A DNA stretch of 45,768 nucleotides, taken from JBDTMT01 sp033764095 (GTDB lineage Bacteria; Desulfobacterota; Binatia; HRBIN30; CADEER01). Numbering within the stretch: position 1 is the stretch's first letter; each line of letters opens with the position of its first letter. The position numbers and the translations under genes were made by a program. The stretch is taken from NCBI GenBank assembly GCA_033764095.1, contig JANRJF010000488.1, positions 1 through 45,768 on the forward strand, written 5' to 3'. Of the stretch, positions 1 through 7,674 are shown in pieces. The notes below the pieces were generated by a model, which was given only the letters and a program-made list of their open reading frames with translations, did not search any database and was not told the origin of the DNA.

Positions 1-552
1 ATGGCCGCTCGCCGGCAGGCCCAATGCCGCGCGCGCCGCGGCGCGCGCGGCGCGACTCGGCGGTGCGGTGCGCGGCGGGAAGCGGCCCGGGTTGTGGATC
101 ACGTGCAGGCGCGCCGCCGGCACCGCGGCGAGGCTGTCGCGCACCGCCTCGCTCACCGCCACCACCGCGTCGGCGCGCCGCGCCGCCAGCCACTGCACGC
201 GCCGCGGCAGCGGCAACGCCATGTGGCGTACCAGCACCAGGCGGGTGCGACGCGGGCGCGGCGCCAGGCAGCTCCACACCCACTCGTCGGCGGTGGTGAC
301 GAGCGCGATGTCCGGCCGCCGCGCCGCCAGCAGGCGGGCCGTCGCCAGCGCGGCGCGCAGGTTCAAGGACCCGCCCAGCGGCGCGGCCTGAACGGTGAGA
401 TCGCGCAGCGCCGGCAGCGTCAGCAGTCGGCTGCCGGGCGGTGCAGCGACCGTCAGCGCGTGCCCGCGCTGCCGCAACAGCCCGGCCAGCTGCGCCATTG
501 TCTGTTCGGCGCCGCCGGCGACCCGCGCACCACAGATCCACAGGATGGTCAT
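1..552 (-). CDS. GT4-type glycosyltransferase, N-terminal part (runs off the window)
   Basis: Reading leftwards from an ATG at 552, an open frame of 184 codons continues to the window edge without a stop. What is visible is the N-terminal Rossmann half of a GT-B glycosyltransferase: first strand MTILWICG, GGAEQ at residues 13-17, a helix and strand ending HALTVAAPPGS, VAVSEAV at about 131-137 and VIHNP at about 151-155. These are the usual landmarks of the acceptor half of GT4 enzymes. The donor-binding C-terminal half with the E-x7-E motif lies outside the window, so the sugar donor cannot be guessed. The ATG overlaps the stop of the SGNH-type gene as ATGA, so it is the last visible gene of a leftward glycan operon. 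Confidence 0.82.
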   Translation of the reverse strand, partial: MTILWICGARVAGGAEQTMAQLAGLLRQRGHALTVAAPPGSRLLTLPALRDLTVQAAPLGGSLNLRAALATARLLAARRPDIALVTTADEWVWSCLAPRPRRTRLVLVRHMALPLPRRVQWLAARRADAVVAVSEAVRDSLAAVPAARLHVIHNPGRFPPRTAPPSRAARAAARAALGLPASGH

Positions 553-1718
553 GGCAGCCGCAGCGCCTCCGCCTGTTGCGCGCACCGCATGCCGGGCAGC
601 CATGCCAGCGTCGCGGCATCCGCCGCCAGATGCGCGTCGACGTTGCGCGCGTCGAGCCACCGTCCGGACGCGGCGAGGGATGCGGCGAGTTCGCCACACC
701 CCTCGCAGTCGAGCCCGAGCACGCGGCGCAGCACGGCGTGGCCTGCCGCCGGCCGCATGTGGGTCGTGTCGACGAACAGGCGCTCCTCACCCGCCGCGAT
801 CGGCGAGACCGAGAAATCCCAGTACCCGCCAAGCAACTCGACCAACCCGCGCCGCCAGGCGACGAACTCCGCCCACAATTCGAGGCGGCGCAGGATCGCC
901 AGGTCACAGGCGCTGTGCGGCACCACCAGCGGCGTCACCTCGATCCGGCGAGCGCGCAGCGCGGCGATCGCCGCGCGGAAGCGCTCGATGACCGCCGCGT
1001 CGGCGGGTCGATGACCGGCGTACATCGCGACGATGCCGGCCAGGCCGCGCCGCCGCGCGTCGTCCGCGAGCTCCGCAAGGCCGGTCGCCGGCGTCAGCCC
1101 GGCGCGAATCTCCTCCGGCCGCCAGGGCGCGTCGTGCAGCTCCGGCAGTTTCGGCGCACGGCGGGCGAGACGGGTGAGCGTTCGCGCGCTCTCGACCAGC
1201 GAGTCGGTGGTCAGCAGGCCGTCGCGCACCTCGCCCACCGCGTCGCGCCAGACGTGCGCCAGCGGATCGCGCGCCCGCTGCGGCAGCGCGGGATCCTGAT
1301 AGGCGAGGAAGCCGGCACTGAAGGCGTAGAAGTCGAGACCGATGATGACGCGGCGCAGGGCGGGATCGCGGGCAGCGAGCTCCAACAGATCGGTGAGCTC
1401 GGGCAGCGACGCCCCGCGCAACGCGGCGTTGAGGAATCCATCGGCGCCGTCCAACGGCACCGCGATGCCGCACTGCACGCGCGAGCTGCCCAGCAGCAAC
1501 ACGGTCGGCTGCCCGGCGAGCATCCGATACGGCATGGTCACCCGCTCGCGTTGGTAGGGGCTGCAGGTGCTCGCCTCGCCGCTGCGATAGCGGCGGTCGA
1601 TCAGCCGCGTCGGCCAGACGCCGAACGGATTGACCAGCCAGCCGAGCAACAGCACGCCGACCAGCGCGGCGGCGAGACCGCCAAGCATGAAGACCAGACG
1701 ACGGCGCGCCGCGGGCAT
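549..1718 (-). CDS. Membrane-anchored SGNH/AlgJ-like protein, partner of the MBOAT acyltransferase
   Basis: 389 residues. One N-terminal membrane helix at about residues 8-30 is followed by an extracytoplasmic domain. The strand LLLGSSR at about 74-80 carries the block I serine of SGNH hydrolase-like acetyltransferases, and DTTHMRP near 317-323 fits the late Asp-x-x-His block. The family is known from alginate and cell-wall O-acetylation, where an MBOAT protein moves the acetyl group across the membrane and an SGNH protein places it on the sugar. The gene begins 3 nt after the MBOAT stop, which supports that pairing. Sequence similarity to AlgJ is general rather than close, and the acceptor polymer is unknown. 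Confidence 0.72.
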   Translation of the reverse strand: MPAARRRLVFMLGGLAAALVGVLLLGWLVNPFGVWPTRLIDRRYRSGEASTCSPYQRERVTMPYRMLAGQPTVLLLGSSRVQCGIAVPLDGADGFLNAALRGASLPELTDLLELAARDPALRRVIIGLDFYAFSAGFLAYQDPALPQRARDPLAHVWRDAVGEVRDGLLTTDSLVESARTLTRLARRAPKLPELHDAPWRPEEIRAGLTPATGLAELADDARRRGLAGIVAMYAGHRPADAAVIERFRAAIAALRARRIEVTPLVVPHSACDLAILRRLELWAEFVAWRRGLVELLGGYWDFSVSPIAAGEERLFVDTTHMRPAAGHAVLRRVLGLDCEGCGELAASLAASGRWLDARNVDAHLAADAATLAWLPGMRCAQQAEALRLP

Positions 1719-1721
1719 AGC

Positions 1722-3131
1722 TCAGAACTGAAAGTAGACGAACGGCACCGGCCGCTGCAGGCTCAACACCGCGACCACCGTCAGCCCCACGAACGCCGCC
1801 GCATAGGCGGCGTCGCTGCGCCACGGCCACGCGACGATCGCCTGGCGATTCGGCGCGAACCACACCAACGCCAGCAGCGGTAGGATGCGCTTCCATTCGT
1901 GCGCACCGAACGCGTACGGCCCACTGTCCCAGGCGCAGCCACCGGCGCCGACGAGCCCGGCCAGCATCACCCCGGCGCGCTGCAACGAGGGCGCGCGGAA
2001 CAGCACCAGTCCGACGGTCACGGCGGTGAACGTCAGCCCCCAGGCGAGCGGGCCTGGCAACGCCAATCCGCGCCGCCGCCCCTGCCGTTCCAGCCCGAGC
2101 AGCACGCCGTGCCAGCCGCCCCAGAGCACGAACGTCCAGCCAGCCCCGTGCCACAATCCGCCGAGCAGCATGGTGACCAGCAGATTGGCGCTGGTGCGCC
2201 ATTCCCCGTGCCGATTGCCGCCGAGCGGGATGTAGAGGTAGTCGCGCAGGAACGTCGACAGGGTGATGTGCCAGCGGCGCCAGAACTCGCTGATGCTGCG
2301 CGCCTGGTAGGGCGAGTCGAAGTTCTCCGGCAGCCGAATGCCGAACATGCGCGCCAGGCCGATCGCCATGTCGGTGTAGCCGGAGAAGTCGAAGTAGAGC
2401 TGCAGCGTGAAGGCCAGCGCCGCGCCCCAGGCGTCGATCAGCGGCGGTACCGACCCGCTGTCGAAGACTGGCCCGACCCATGGCGACAGCGTGTCGGCGA
2501 GCACCGCCTTCTTGAACAGGCCGATGGCGAAGATGAACAGCCCGGTGGCCAGATTGCCGGCGTCGGCACTGAGCGGCCCGCCCGCGCGTCGCGGCGCCAG
2601 CAGTTGCGGCAGCAGCTCGCCCGGCCGCACGATCGGCCCGGCGATCAGACGCGGGAAGAAGGTGAGGAACGTGGCGTAGTGCAGCAGGCCATGCCGCGGC
2701 AGGCGGCGGTGGTAGGCGTCGACCAGGTAGGTGATCTGCTCGAAGGTGAAGAACGAGATCGCCAACGGCAGCACCACCTGCGGCGCCGTCCAGTCGCGCC
2801 CGAACAGCGCATCCAGGTTGGCGACCGCGAAGGCGGCGTACTTGTAGTACCCGAGCACCGCCAGGTTGGCCGCCATGCCGCCACCGAGCAGCGCGCGCCG
2901 CACGCCCGGCGTGCGGACGCGCTCGATCCACCGCGCCGCGGCGAAGTTCCCGGCCAGTGAGCCGAGCAGCAGACAGACGCAGCGCCAGTCCCACCAGCCG
3001 TAGAACAGCAGCGAGGCGACGATCAGGAATGCCATGGCCGGCGTCGACGAGCGGCGCCCGGCAGCGGCTGCGAAGCCGAGCAGCACCGACGGCAGGAAGG
3101 CGAAGAGGAAGGCGTAGGAATTGAACAGCAC
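1722..3131 (-). CDS. MBOAT family O-acyltransferase (AlgI-like)
   Basis: 469 residues with many hydrophobic segments, starting on a GTG (MLFNSYAFLFAF), a very typical AlgI/DltB-family N-terminus. The core signature is clear: SEFWRRWHITLSTFLRDYLY with His288, then IPLGGNR, then LLGGLWHGAGW with His328, equivalent to the conserved MBOAT histidine. The likely role is transfer of an acetyl (or other acyl) group from a cytoplasmic donor across the inner membrane for modification of an exported polysaccharide. It lies between a glycosyltransferase 9 nt upstream and the SGNH-like gene 3 nt downstream, so it is probably translated with them. Family assignment is firm; the acyl group and polymer are not known. 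Confidence 0.92.
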   Translation of the reverse strand: MLFNSYAFLFAFLPSVLLGFAAAAGRRSSTPAMAFLIVASLLFYGWWDWRCVCLLLGSLAGNFAAARWIERVRTPGVRRALLGGGMAANLAVLGYYKYAAFAVANLDALFGRDWTAPQVVLPLAISFFTFEQITYLVDAYHRRLPRHGLLHYATFLTFFPRLIAGPIVRPGELLPQLLAPRRAGGPLSADAGNLATGLFIFAIGLFKKAVLADTLSPWVGPVFDSGSVPPLIDAWGAALAFTLQLYFDFSGYTDMAIGLARMFGIRLPENFDSPYQARSISEFWRRWHITLSTFLRDYLYIPLGGNRHGEWRTSANLLVTMLLGGLWHGAGWTFVLWGGWHGVLLGLERQGRRRGLALPGPLAWGLTFTAVTVGLVLFRAPSLQRAGVMLAGLVGAGGCAWDSGPYAFGAHEWKRILPLLALVWFAPNRQAIVAWPWRSDAAYAAAFVGLTVVAVLSLQRPVPFVYFQF

Positions 3132-3140
3132 GGCGTCGGC

Positions 3141-4289
3141 TCAGGCGCGGCCGCAGACGCGCTCGTACACCGCCCGCGTGCGCTCGGCGGTGCGCTGCCA
3201 GGTGAGCTCGGCGCTGCGTTGCTGCCCAGCTGCCCGCAGACGCGCGCGCAGCGGCGCGTCGCGCAACACGGCGAGCAGCTGCGCGGCAAGCTCCGCCGGA
3301 TCGTGCGGATCGGCGAACAGCGCCGCATCGCCGGCCACCTCCGGCAGCGACGACGCACGCGACGCGACCACCGGCGCGCCGCACGCCATCGCCTCGACCA
3401 GCGGCAGGCCGAAGCCCTCGTACAGCGATGGATAGGCGAACACCGCCGCGCGCGAATAGAACTCCGGCAGGTCGGCGTCGGGCACATTGCGATGGATGCG
3501 CACGAAGGGACGCAACGCCGCGTGGCGCGGCTCGGCCAGCGGATCACGCCAGTGCCAGCCGTCCTTGCCGACGATCTCCAGGTGCAGCGGCTCGCCCTGC
3601 GCGTGCAGGCGGTGCAGCGCCTCCAGCAGCGTCGCGTGGTTCTTGCGCGGCTCCAGCACGCCGACGGTGAGGATGTAGCGCTCCGGCGGCGCGTAGCGGC
3701 GCGCGAAGCCGGCGCTCGCCGCCACCGGCGCGAAGCGCGGCGCCGCGGCCAGCGGGATGACGCTCACGCGCTCCGGCGTGATCAGGCCGCGCGACAGCAG
3801 ATCGGCGGCGGTGTGCGTCGCATCGACGATGACGTGATCGGCGCGCGCCAGCGAGCGGCGGATCAGCACCCGGTAGCCGAGCACGCGCAGGCGCGGATGG
3901 GTGTGCGGAAAGAGCAGCGGGGTGATGTCGTGCAGTGTCACCACGCGCCGCTGCCGGCGCGGCAGAAACGCCCCGCCGAGCTGGTTCGGGTAATGCAGCA
4001 CGTCGAAGTCGAGGTGCCGATACGGCCCATCGACCCGATAGGTGAGCTGATTCCAGTGCGTCTGCCGCAGCGCGACGTGCTGGCGCGCGTGGGCGCCGCG
4101 GTAGAGGTCGAGCCGGCCGCGGCCGAAACGCACCGTGAAGTACTGGTTGACCGGATCGATCCGTCGCAGGTGCGTGACCAGCTCGTGGATGTAGACGCCG
4201 ACCCCGCCGTTGGCGATCGCCGCGACCCCGTCGCTGAAGCGTTCCTCCAGCCCGTCGGTGAGAATGCCGATGCGCAGCGGCGCCGTCAT
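3141..4289 (-). CDS. GT4 family glycosyltransferase
   Basis: 382 residues from the ATG at 4289 (MTAPLRIGILTDGLEE). The open frame extends further upstream, but the protein fold starts at this methionine. N-terminal half: GGVGVYIHELV near residues 29-39, and FDVLHYPNQLGG, the acceptor domain. C-terminal half: YILTVGVLEPRKNHATLLEAL, the standard GT4 donor-domain entry, and PSLYEGFGLPLVEAMACGAP, containing the E-x7-E motif that binds the nucleotide-sugar donor. This is a retaining, cytoplasmic, mannosyltransferase-like enzyme; the exact sugar is not predictable. It starts 34 nt downstream of another GT4 gene and is followed 9 nt later by the MBOAT gene, placing it in the middle of the glycan operon. 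Confidence 0.9.
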   Translation of the reverse strand: MTAPLRIGILTDGLEERFSDGVAAIANGGVGVYIHELVTHLRRIDPVNQYFTVRFGRGRLDLYRGAHARQHVALRQTHWNQLTYRVDGPYRHLDFDVLHYPNQLGGAFLPRRQRRVVTLHDITPLLFPHTHPRLRVLGYRVLIRRSLARADHVIVDATHTAADLLSRGLITPERVSVIPLAAAPRFAPVAASAGFARRYAPPERYILTVGVLEPRKNHATLLEALHRLHAQGEPLHLEIVGKDGWHWRDPLAEPRHAALRPFVRIHRNVPDADLPEFYSRAAVFAYPSLYEGFGLPLVEAMACGAPVVASRASSLPEVAGDAALFADPHDPAELAAQLLAVLRDAPLRARLRAAGQQRSAELTWQRTAERTRAVYERVCGRA

Positions 4290-4323
4290 GGTCAGCGCGC
4301 CGCCCGCGGCTCGCGCCGCATGC

Positions 4324-5586
4324 TCAGGACGCGCGCCGGTCGCCGGCCAGCGACTCGGCAGCGAGCGCCTCGTCCGCCTGGTTCGACCGCCCCAACGTCG
4401 GGCTCGCCACCGTGTCGCGCGGTCGGGCGCGCGCGGCGAGCGCGGCGCTGTACATTGCCTCGACCTCGCCGATCGAGCCGTCGACGGTGAGCCGCGTCGC
4501 ATTGGCGGCAAACCAGGCCGCGGTGCGCGCCACCAGGTCCGGCCCGGCGGCATGCACGGCGACGATGGCGTCGGCGAGCACCGCCGGCTCGGCGCTGTCC
4601 GCCACGATTCCGTTCTGCTGCGCGTCGATCAGCTCGCTGGCCGCACTGTCGGCACCGCGCGCCACCACCGCCGGCGTGCTGCGCGCCAGCGCCTCGACCA
4701 CCCCGACACCGAGCCCCTCGCGACGCGACGGCAGCACCAGGCAGAGGGCGCCGCGCAGCGCGGCGTCCACCCGCGCCCAACCGACGAATCCCGGGCACTC
4801 GACCACCGCGCCGAGCCCGAGACGATCGATCTCGGCCAGCACCCGCGGCCGCTCCGGCCCGTCGCCGAAGATCACCGCGCGCAGACCGGGGATGCGCGTC
4901 CGCGCCGCGGCGATCGCCGCTGGGATGGCGGCGACGCGCTTCTCGGCGATGTGGCGGCCGACGTAGACCACCAGCGGCTCGCGCCGGCCGTGCGGGGGGC
5001 GCAGCGCGGTCGGCCCGTCGTAGGCGCCCTGCAGCAGCACCGGCTCACCGCGGTAGCCGGCGGCGCGCAGGCGCGCTGCATGCAAGCTGGAGAAGACGAA
5101 GGCCGGTCCGCTGGCGCGTATACAGAGCGATTGCACCGCGTGGCCGATGCGCCCGCCGAGCCGGCCGAGGTATTCGCGCCAGTAGCGCGCCGTCCACACC
5201 TCGTACCAGTCGGCGACCACCGCCGGACCGCCCGCCGCGCAAGCCAGCCGCGCCGCCAGCAGCGAGAAGAACGGAAAGCTGCAGGCGTGCACGATGTCGA
5301 ACTCGCGCCGGTGTCGCAGCAGGTACCAGAAGACGCCGAGACCGAAGCGCAGCGGCGGCCCGATACGGCGCCGGCCGGAGCGGTGATAGAGCCGGCGGCC
5401 GCCGCTCACCGCCACCGCGCGCGTGCCGCGCGGCAGATCGAGCACCGCGCCGCGCCGCCATTGGCGACGGGTGACGAAGGTCACCGCATGGCGCCGCGCC
5501 AGCTGCGCGCCGACGCTGCGATAGCGCCGCTCGGCCCCACCGACCGTGTACGGGTACAGGCAGTCGTAGACGATCGCGATGCGCAT
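4324..5586 (-). CDS. GT4 family glycosyltransferase, first gene of the glycan operon
   Basis: 420 residues starting at the ATG at 5586 (MRIAIVYDCLYPYTVGGAE), a classic GT4 N-terminus with the GGAE loop at 16-19. The longer frame upstream has no protein-like sequence. Other landmarks are HACSFPFFSLL in the acceptor domain, PLVVYVGRHIAEKR opening the donor domain, and PSRREGLGVGVVEALAR with the E-x7-E donor-binding motif. The C-terminal tail reads SLAGDRRAS. The first about 210 nt upstream hold no other leftward gene, so the promoter of the 5586-to-1 operon probably lies there; no clear consensus boxes are seen. The sugar and linkage are unknown. Confidence 0.9.
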   Translation of the reverse strand: MRIAIVYDCLYPYTVGGAERRYRSVGAQLARRHAVTFVTRRQWRRGAVLDLPRGTRAVAVSGGRRLYHRSGRRRIGPPLRFGLGVFWYLLRHRREFDIVHACSFPFFSLLAARLACAAGGPAVVADWYEVWTARYWREYLGRLGGRIGHAVQSLCIRASGPAFVFSSLHAARLRAAGYRGEPVLLQGAYDGPTALRPPHGRREPLVVYVGRHIAEKRVAAIPAAIAAARTRIPGLRAVIFGDGPERPRVLAEIDRLGLGAVVECPGFVGWARVDAALRGALCLVLPSRREGLGVGVVEALARSTPAVVARGADSAASELIDAQQNGIVADSAEPAVLADAIVAVHAAGPDLVARTAAWFAANATRLTVDGSIGEVEAMYSAALAARARPRDTVASPTLGRSNQADEALAAESLAGDRRAS

Positions 5587-5794
5587 TCGACTCGCTGCGG
5601 CCGGCTGGCTGCCCGGCGCCGGCGTACCGTGCCCAAGGCGGACGCGGATGGCAAGCAGCGCCCGCTCGTCGCGGGTTGCCGGGCGTCGCTCGGTGTGCCG
5701 CGTCAGACCAGGTGGACCGTGCTCGCGGTCACGAAAGTGGCTCGCTTGTCGACGCAGACGCCGCGGCATAGCCGCGTGGCAGCGAGGAGTCCCG

Positions 5795-6028
5795 ATGAAG
5801 CGCCATTCCGGGGCCACGCAGCATACTGCGAAGATCGCGGTGCGGGAGAAGGGCGTGCCGCATGAGCGCAAGCACGCCGGCTTCGTCGGCGCGCCGTTCG
5901 ACAGCGCGCGCCACCGGGCGCTTGCCGCCTGGCGCGAGCGCGTCGCGGCTCGCCCGGCGGTGCGCGCGGTGATCGAGCCGATGCCGGCCTATGTCACCGC
6001 ACAGATCGCCGCCCGCGGCGTCGCCTGA
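5795..6028 (+). pseudogene. Small frame resembling a glutathione S-transferase C-terminal fragment
   Basis: 77 codons from an ATG at 5795, preceded by a good ribosome-binding sequence (AGGAG at about 5784-5788). The first 30 residues look like nothing. The remainder reads FVGAPFD near 30-36, then RHRALAAWRERVAARPAVRA, then VIEPM, which matches the C-terminal helices and tail usual in soluble glutathione S-transferases (AAW-x-R-V-x-ARPAV). The thioredoxin-like N-terminal domain and most of the helical domain are missing in all frames upstream. The most economical reading is a decayed or partial GST gene left between two operons; the intact ribosome-binding site means a translated small protein cannot be excluded. 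A complete, only distantly similar GST gene lies at 43525-44127. Confidence 0.45.
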
Positions 6029-6082
6029 GCGCGGGCGCGCCGCGATGGACTGACGCGCCGGCGCGGTCTAGATGCGGCGGCA

Positions 6083-6766
6083 ATGCCGCCCGCCGCCACG
6101 GTCACCTGGCGCCAGCGCGGACGCGCCCTGCGCTTCGCGGCGCTCGAGCGCGGCCTGCTGCCGCTCGGCGTGCCGCCGCTGCGCGCCGCGCTGCGCAGCT
6201 GGCGGGTTGCCGACCATCCGCACAGTCCGGCGTCGCTGACTGAGGTCGCGGCGGCGCCGCGCGTGGTGATCGGCACCTGTCACGGCATGCTGCTGCACAT
6301 CCTGGCGCTCCACCAGTTGCCCTTCGCACGCTGGCGCCGCGTCGTGGTGCTGCTCAGCCCGAGCCTCGACGGCCGCCTGCTTGCCGCCTTTCTGGCGCGC
6401 TTCGGCGTCGACCACGCGATCGGCACCAGCGGCTCGCGCGGCGTTGGCGGCGCACACGCCTTCGCGCGGCGCGTCGCCGCCGGTGACCTCGGCGTCGTCG
6501 CGGTCGACGGCCCGCGCGGCCCGCGCGCGCGCATGACGCCGGGTTGGCTGCGCCTGGCGCAGGCGGCCGATGCCAGCGCCTACCTGGTCGTCACCGCCGC
6601 CGCGCCGGGCGTGACCTTCAACTCCTGGGACCGTGCCCACCTCCCCGCGCCGTTCGCGCGACTCAGCAGTTGGAGCGCGCCGCTGCCCACCGACATCGAG
6701 ATCGAGCCGGCGCAAGCGCGGCTGGATCGTGCGCTGCGCGCACTCGGTATGAGCGATGAGCGATGA
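6083..6766 (+). CDS. DUF374 / LpxL-related acyltransferase
   Basis: 227 residues. The pattern is that of DUF374 proteins: GTCHGMLLHI with His67 in the acyltransferase His box, VVLLSPSLDGRLLAAFLARFG, GTSGSRGVGGAHAF, VVAVDGPRGPRARMTPGWL, and a C-terminal FNSWDRAHLPAPFARL. DUF374 proteins are relatives of the lysophospholipid and lipid A late acyltransferases and are often found near LPS genes. It is convergent with the LpxL-like gene at 6850, so this locus holds two acyltransferases of different subfamilies. The last residues (MSDER) and the TGA stop are encoded inside the GAGCGAT repeat at 6751-6785, suggesting the natural end of the gene was overwritten by the repeat. The acyl acceptor is unproven. 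Confidence 0.82.
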   Translation: MPPAATVTWRQRGRALRFAALERGLLPLGVPPLRAALRSWRVADHPHSPASLTEVAAAPRVVIGTCHGMLLHILALHQLPFARWRRVVVLLSPSLDGRLLAAFLARFGVDHAIGTSGSRGVGGAHAFARRVAAGDLGVVAVDGPRGPRARMTPGWLRLAQAADASAYLVVTAAAPGVTFNSWDRAHLPAPFARLSSWSAPLPTDIEIEPAQARLDRALRALGMSDER

Positions 6767-6858
6767 GCGACGAGCGATGAGTGAGGTCCGGGGAATCGCG
6801 TCGTCGAGTGGCGGAGAGCGCGTCTCGCTCATCGCTCGTGTCTCATCGCTCATCGCTC
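6751..6858. repeat. Inverted repeat of GAGCGAT 7-mers between convergent genes
   Basis: The left arm (6751-6785) is five near-identical 7-bp units, consensus GAGCGAT. The right arm (6824-6858) is the same in reverse complement. Pairing 6751 with 6858 inwards gives 35 positions with 32 Watson-Crick pairs, including uninterrupted blocks of 17 and 12. The 38-nt interior is not repetitive. Because 7 is not divisible by 3 and the unit array contains TGA, each array presents stop codons in all three frames. The stops of both flanking convergent genes (6764-6766 and 6850-6852) fall inside the arms. Either transcript would fold into a long hairpin, so it may act as a bidirectional terminator. Confidence 0.85.
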
Positions 6859-7674
6859 CTCGCTGTCCTTCCACCGCCGGTGCGCCCACAACCACTGCTC
6901 CGGGTGCGCCAGAATGGCGCGCTCCAGCGCCGCGTTGTAGGCGCGCGTGTTGACCGCCACCCAGTCGCGCGGCGGCGCGTCGATCGGCACCAGCGCCGGC
7001 TCGAAGCGCAGCACGTGCGTGCCGTCGGCCGCCCGCCAGATGGCGAGCGGCAGGACCGGGGCGCCGGTGCTGCGGGCGATGATCGCCAGGCTGCGAAAGG
7101 TGCCGGTTGGCGCGCCGAAGAATTCGGCGCGCACCCCGTCACGGCCGAGCGCCACCTGATCGAGCAGGAACACCACCGCGTCGTTCGCCGCCAAGCGGCC
7201 GAGCAGGGTCTCCAACGCGCCCTTCTTCGCCAGGACACCCAGCCCGGCGCGGCGGAAGCGCGCCGTCACCAGGCGATCGAGCCAGGCCGGCACCAGCGGC
7301 CGCCTGAGCACGTGGAAGCGGCCGCGATATTCTGGGAACTTGGCGAGGCCGCGCGTCGCCGCGAGCTCCCAGTTACCGAGGTGACCGGTGAGCAGCAGCA
7401 CGCCCCGCCCCGCCCGCGCGGCGTCGAGCACCGCTTCAGGGTTCTCGATCCGCACCCGCGCACGGCCAGGCCACAGCGTGTCGGCGGCGATCTCGACCAG
7501 GCAGCGCGCCACGTGGGCGTAGAATGCCTGCGCCAGGCGAACGCGCTCCGCATCCGCCAGCGCTGCCCCATAGACCCGCTGCAGATTGGCGAGCACGGTG
7601 GCGCGCCGCACCGGCAGCACGTGGTAGAGCGCGACGCCGTACCACGGCAGCGGCGGCCGTACCGGGGCGTTCAC
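6850..7674 (-). CDS. LpxL/HtrB-like lipid A acyltransferase (LpxXL-like by position)
   Basis: 274 residues from a GTG at 7674 that overlaps the upstream ketosynthase stop as GTGA. The acyltransferase box TGHLGNWE carries His98 and Glu103 (the H-x4-E motif). Later features are VVFLLDQVAL, FFGAPTGTFRSLAIIA and the C-terminal HPEQWLWAHRRWK, all standard for Kdo-lipid A late acyltransferases acting on the cytoplasmic side of the inner membrane with acyl-ACP donors. It is about 30 residues shorter at the N-terminus than E. coli LpxL and shows no clear N-terminal membrane helix. Lying last in a carrier-protein/ketosynthase operon, it most likely transfers the chain built by that operon, as LpxXL does in rhizobia. 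The C-terminal SEER comes from the 7-mer repeat. Confidence 0.87.
   Translation of the reverse strand: MNAPVRPPLPWYGVALYHVLPVRRATVLANLQRVYGAALADAERVRLAQAFYAHVARCLVEIAADTLWPGRARVRIENPEAVLDAARAGRGVLLLTGHLGNWELAATRGLAKFPEYRGRFHVLRRPLVPAWLDRLVTARFRRAGLGVLAKKGALETLLGRLAANDAVVFLLDQVALGRDGVRAEFFGAPTGTFRSLAIIARSTGAPVLPLAIWRAADGTHVLRFEPALVPIDAPPRDWVAVNTRAYNAALERAILAHPEQWLWAHRRWKDSEER

Noticed and set aside
904..3384. Long leftward open frame overlapping the MBOAT and SGNH genes
   Set aside because: Arg/Ala-rich composition with no domain signatures; it is a frame-shadow of the real genes caused by high GC.
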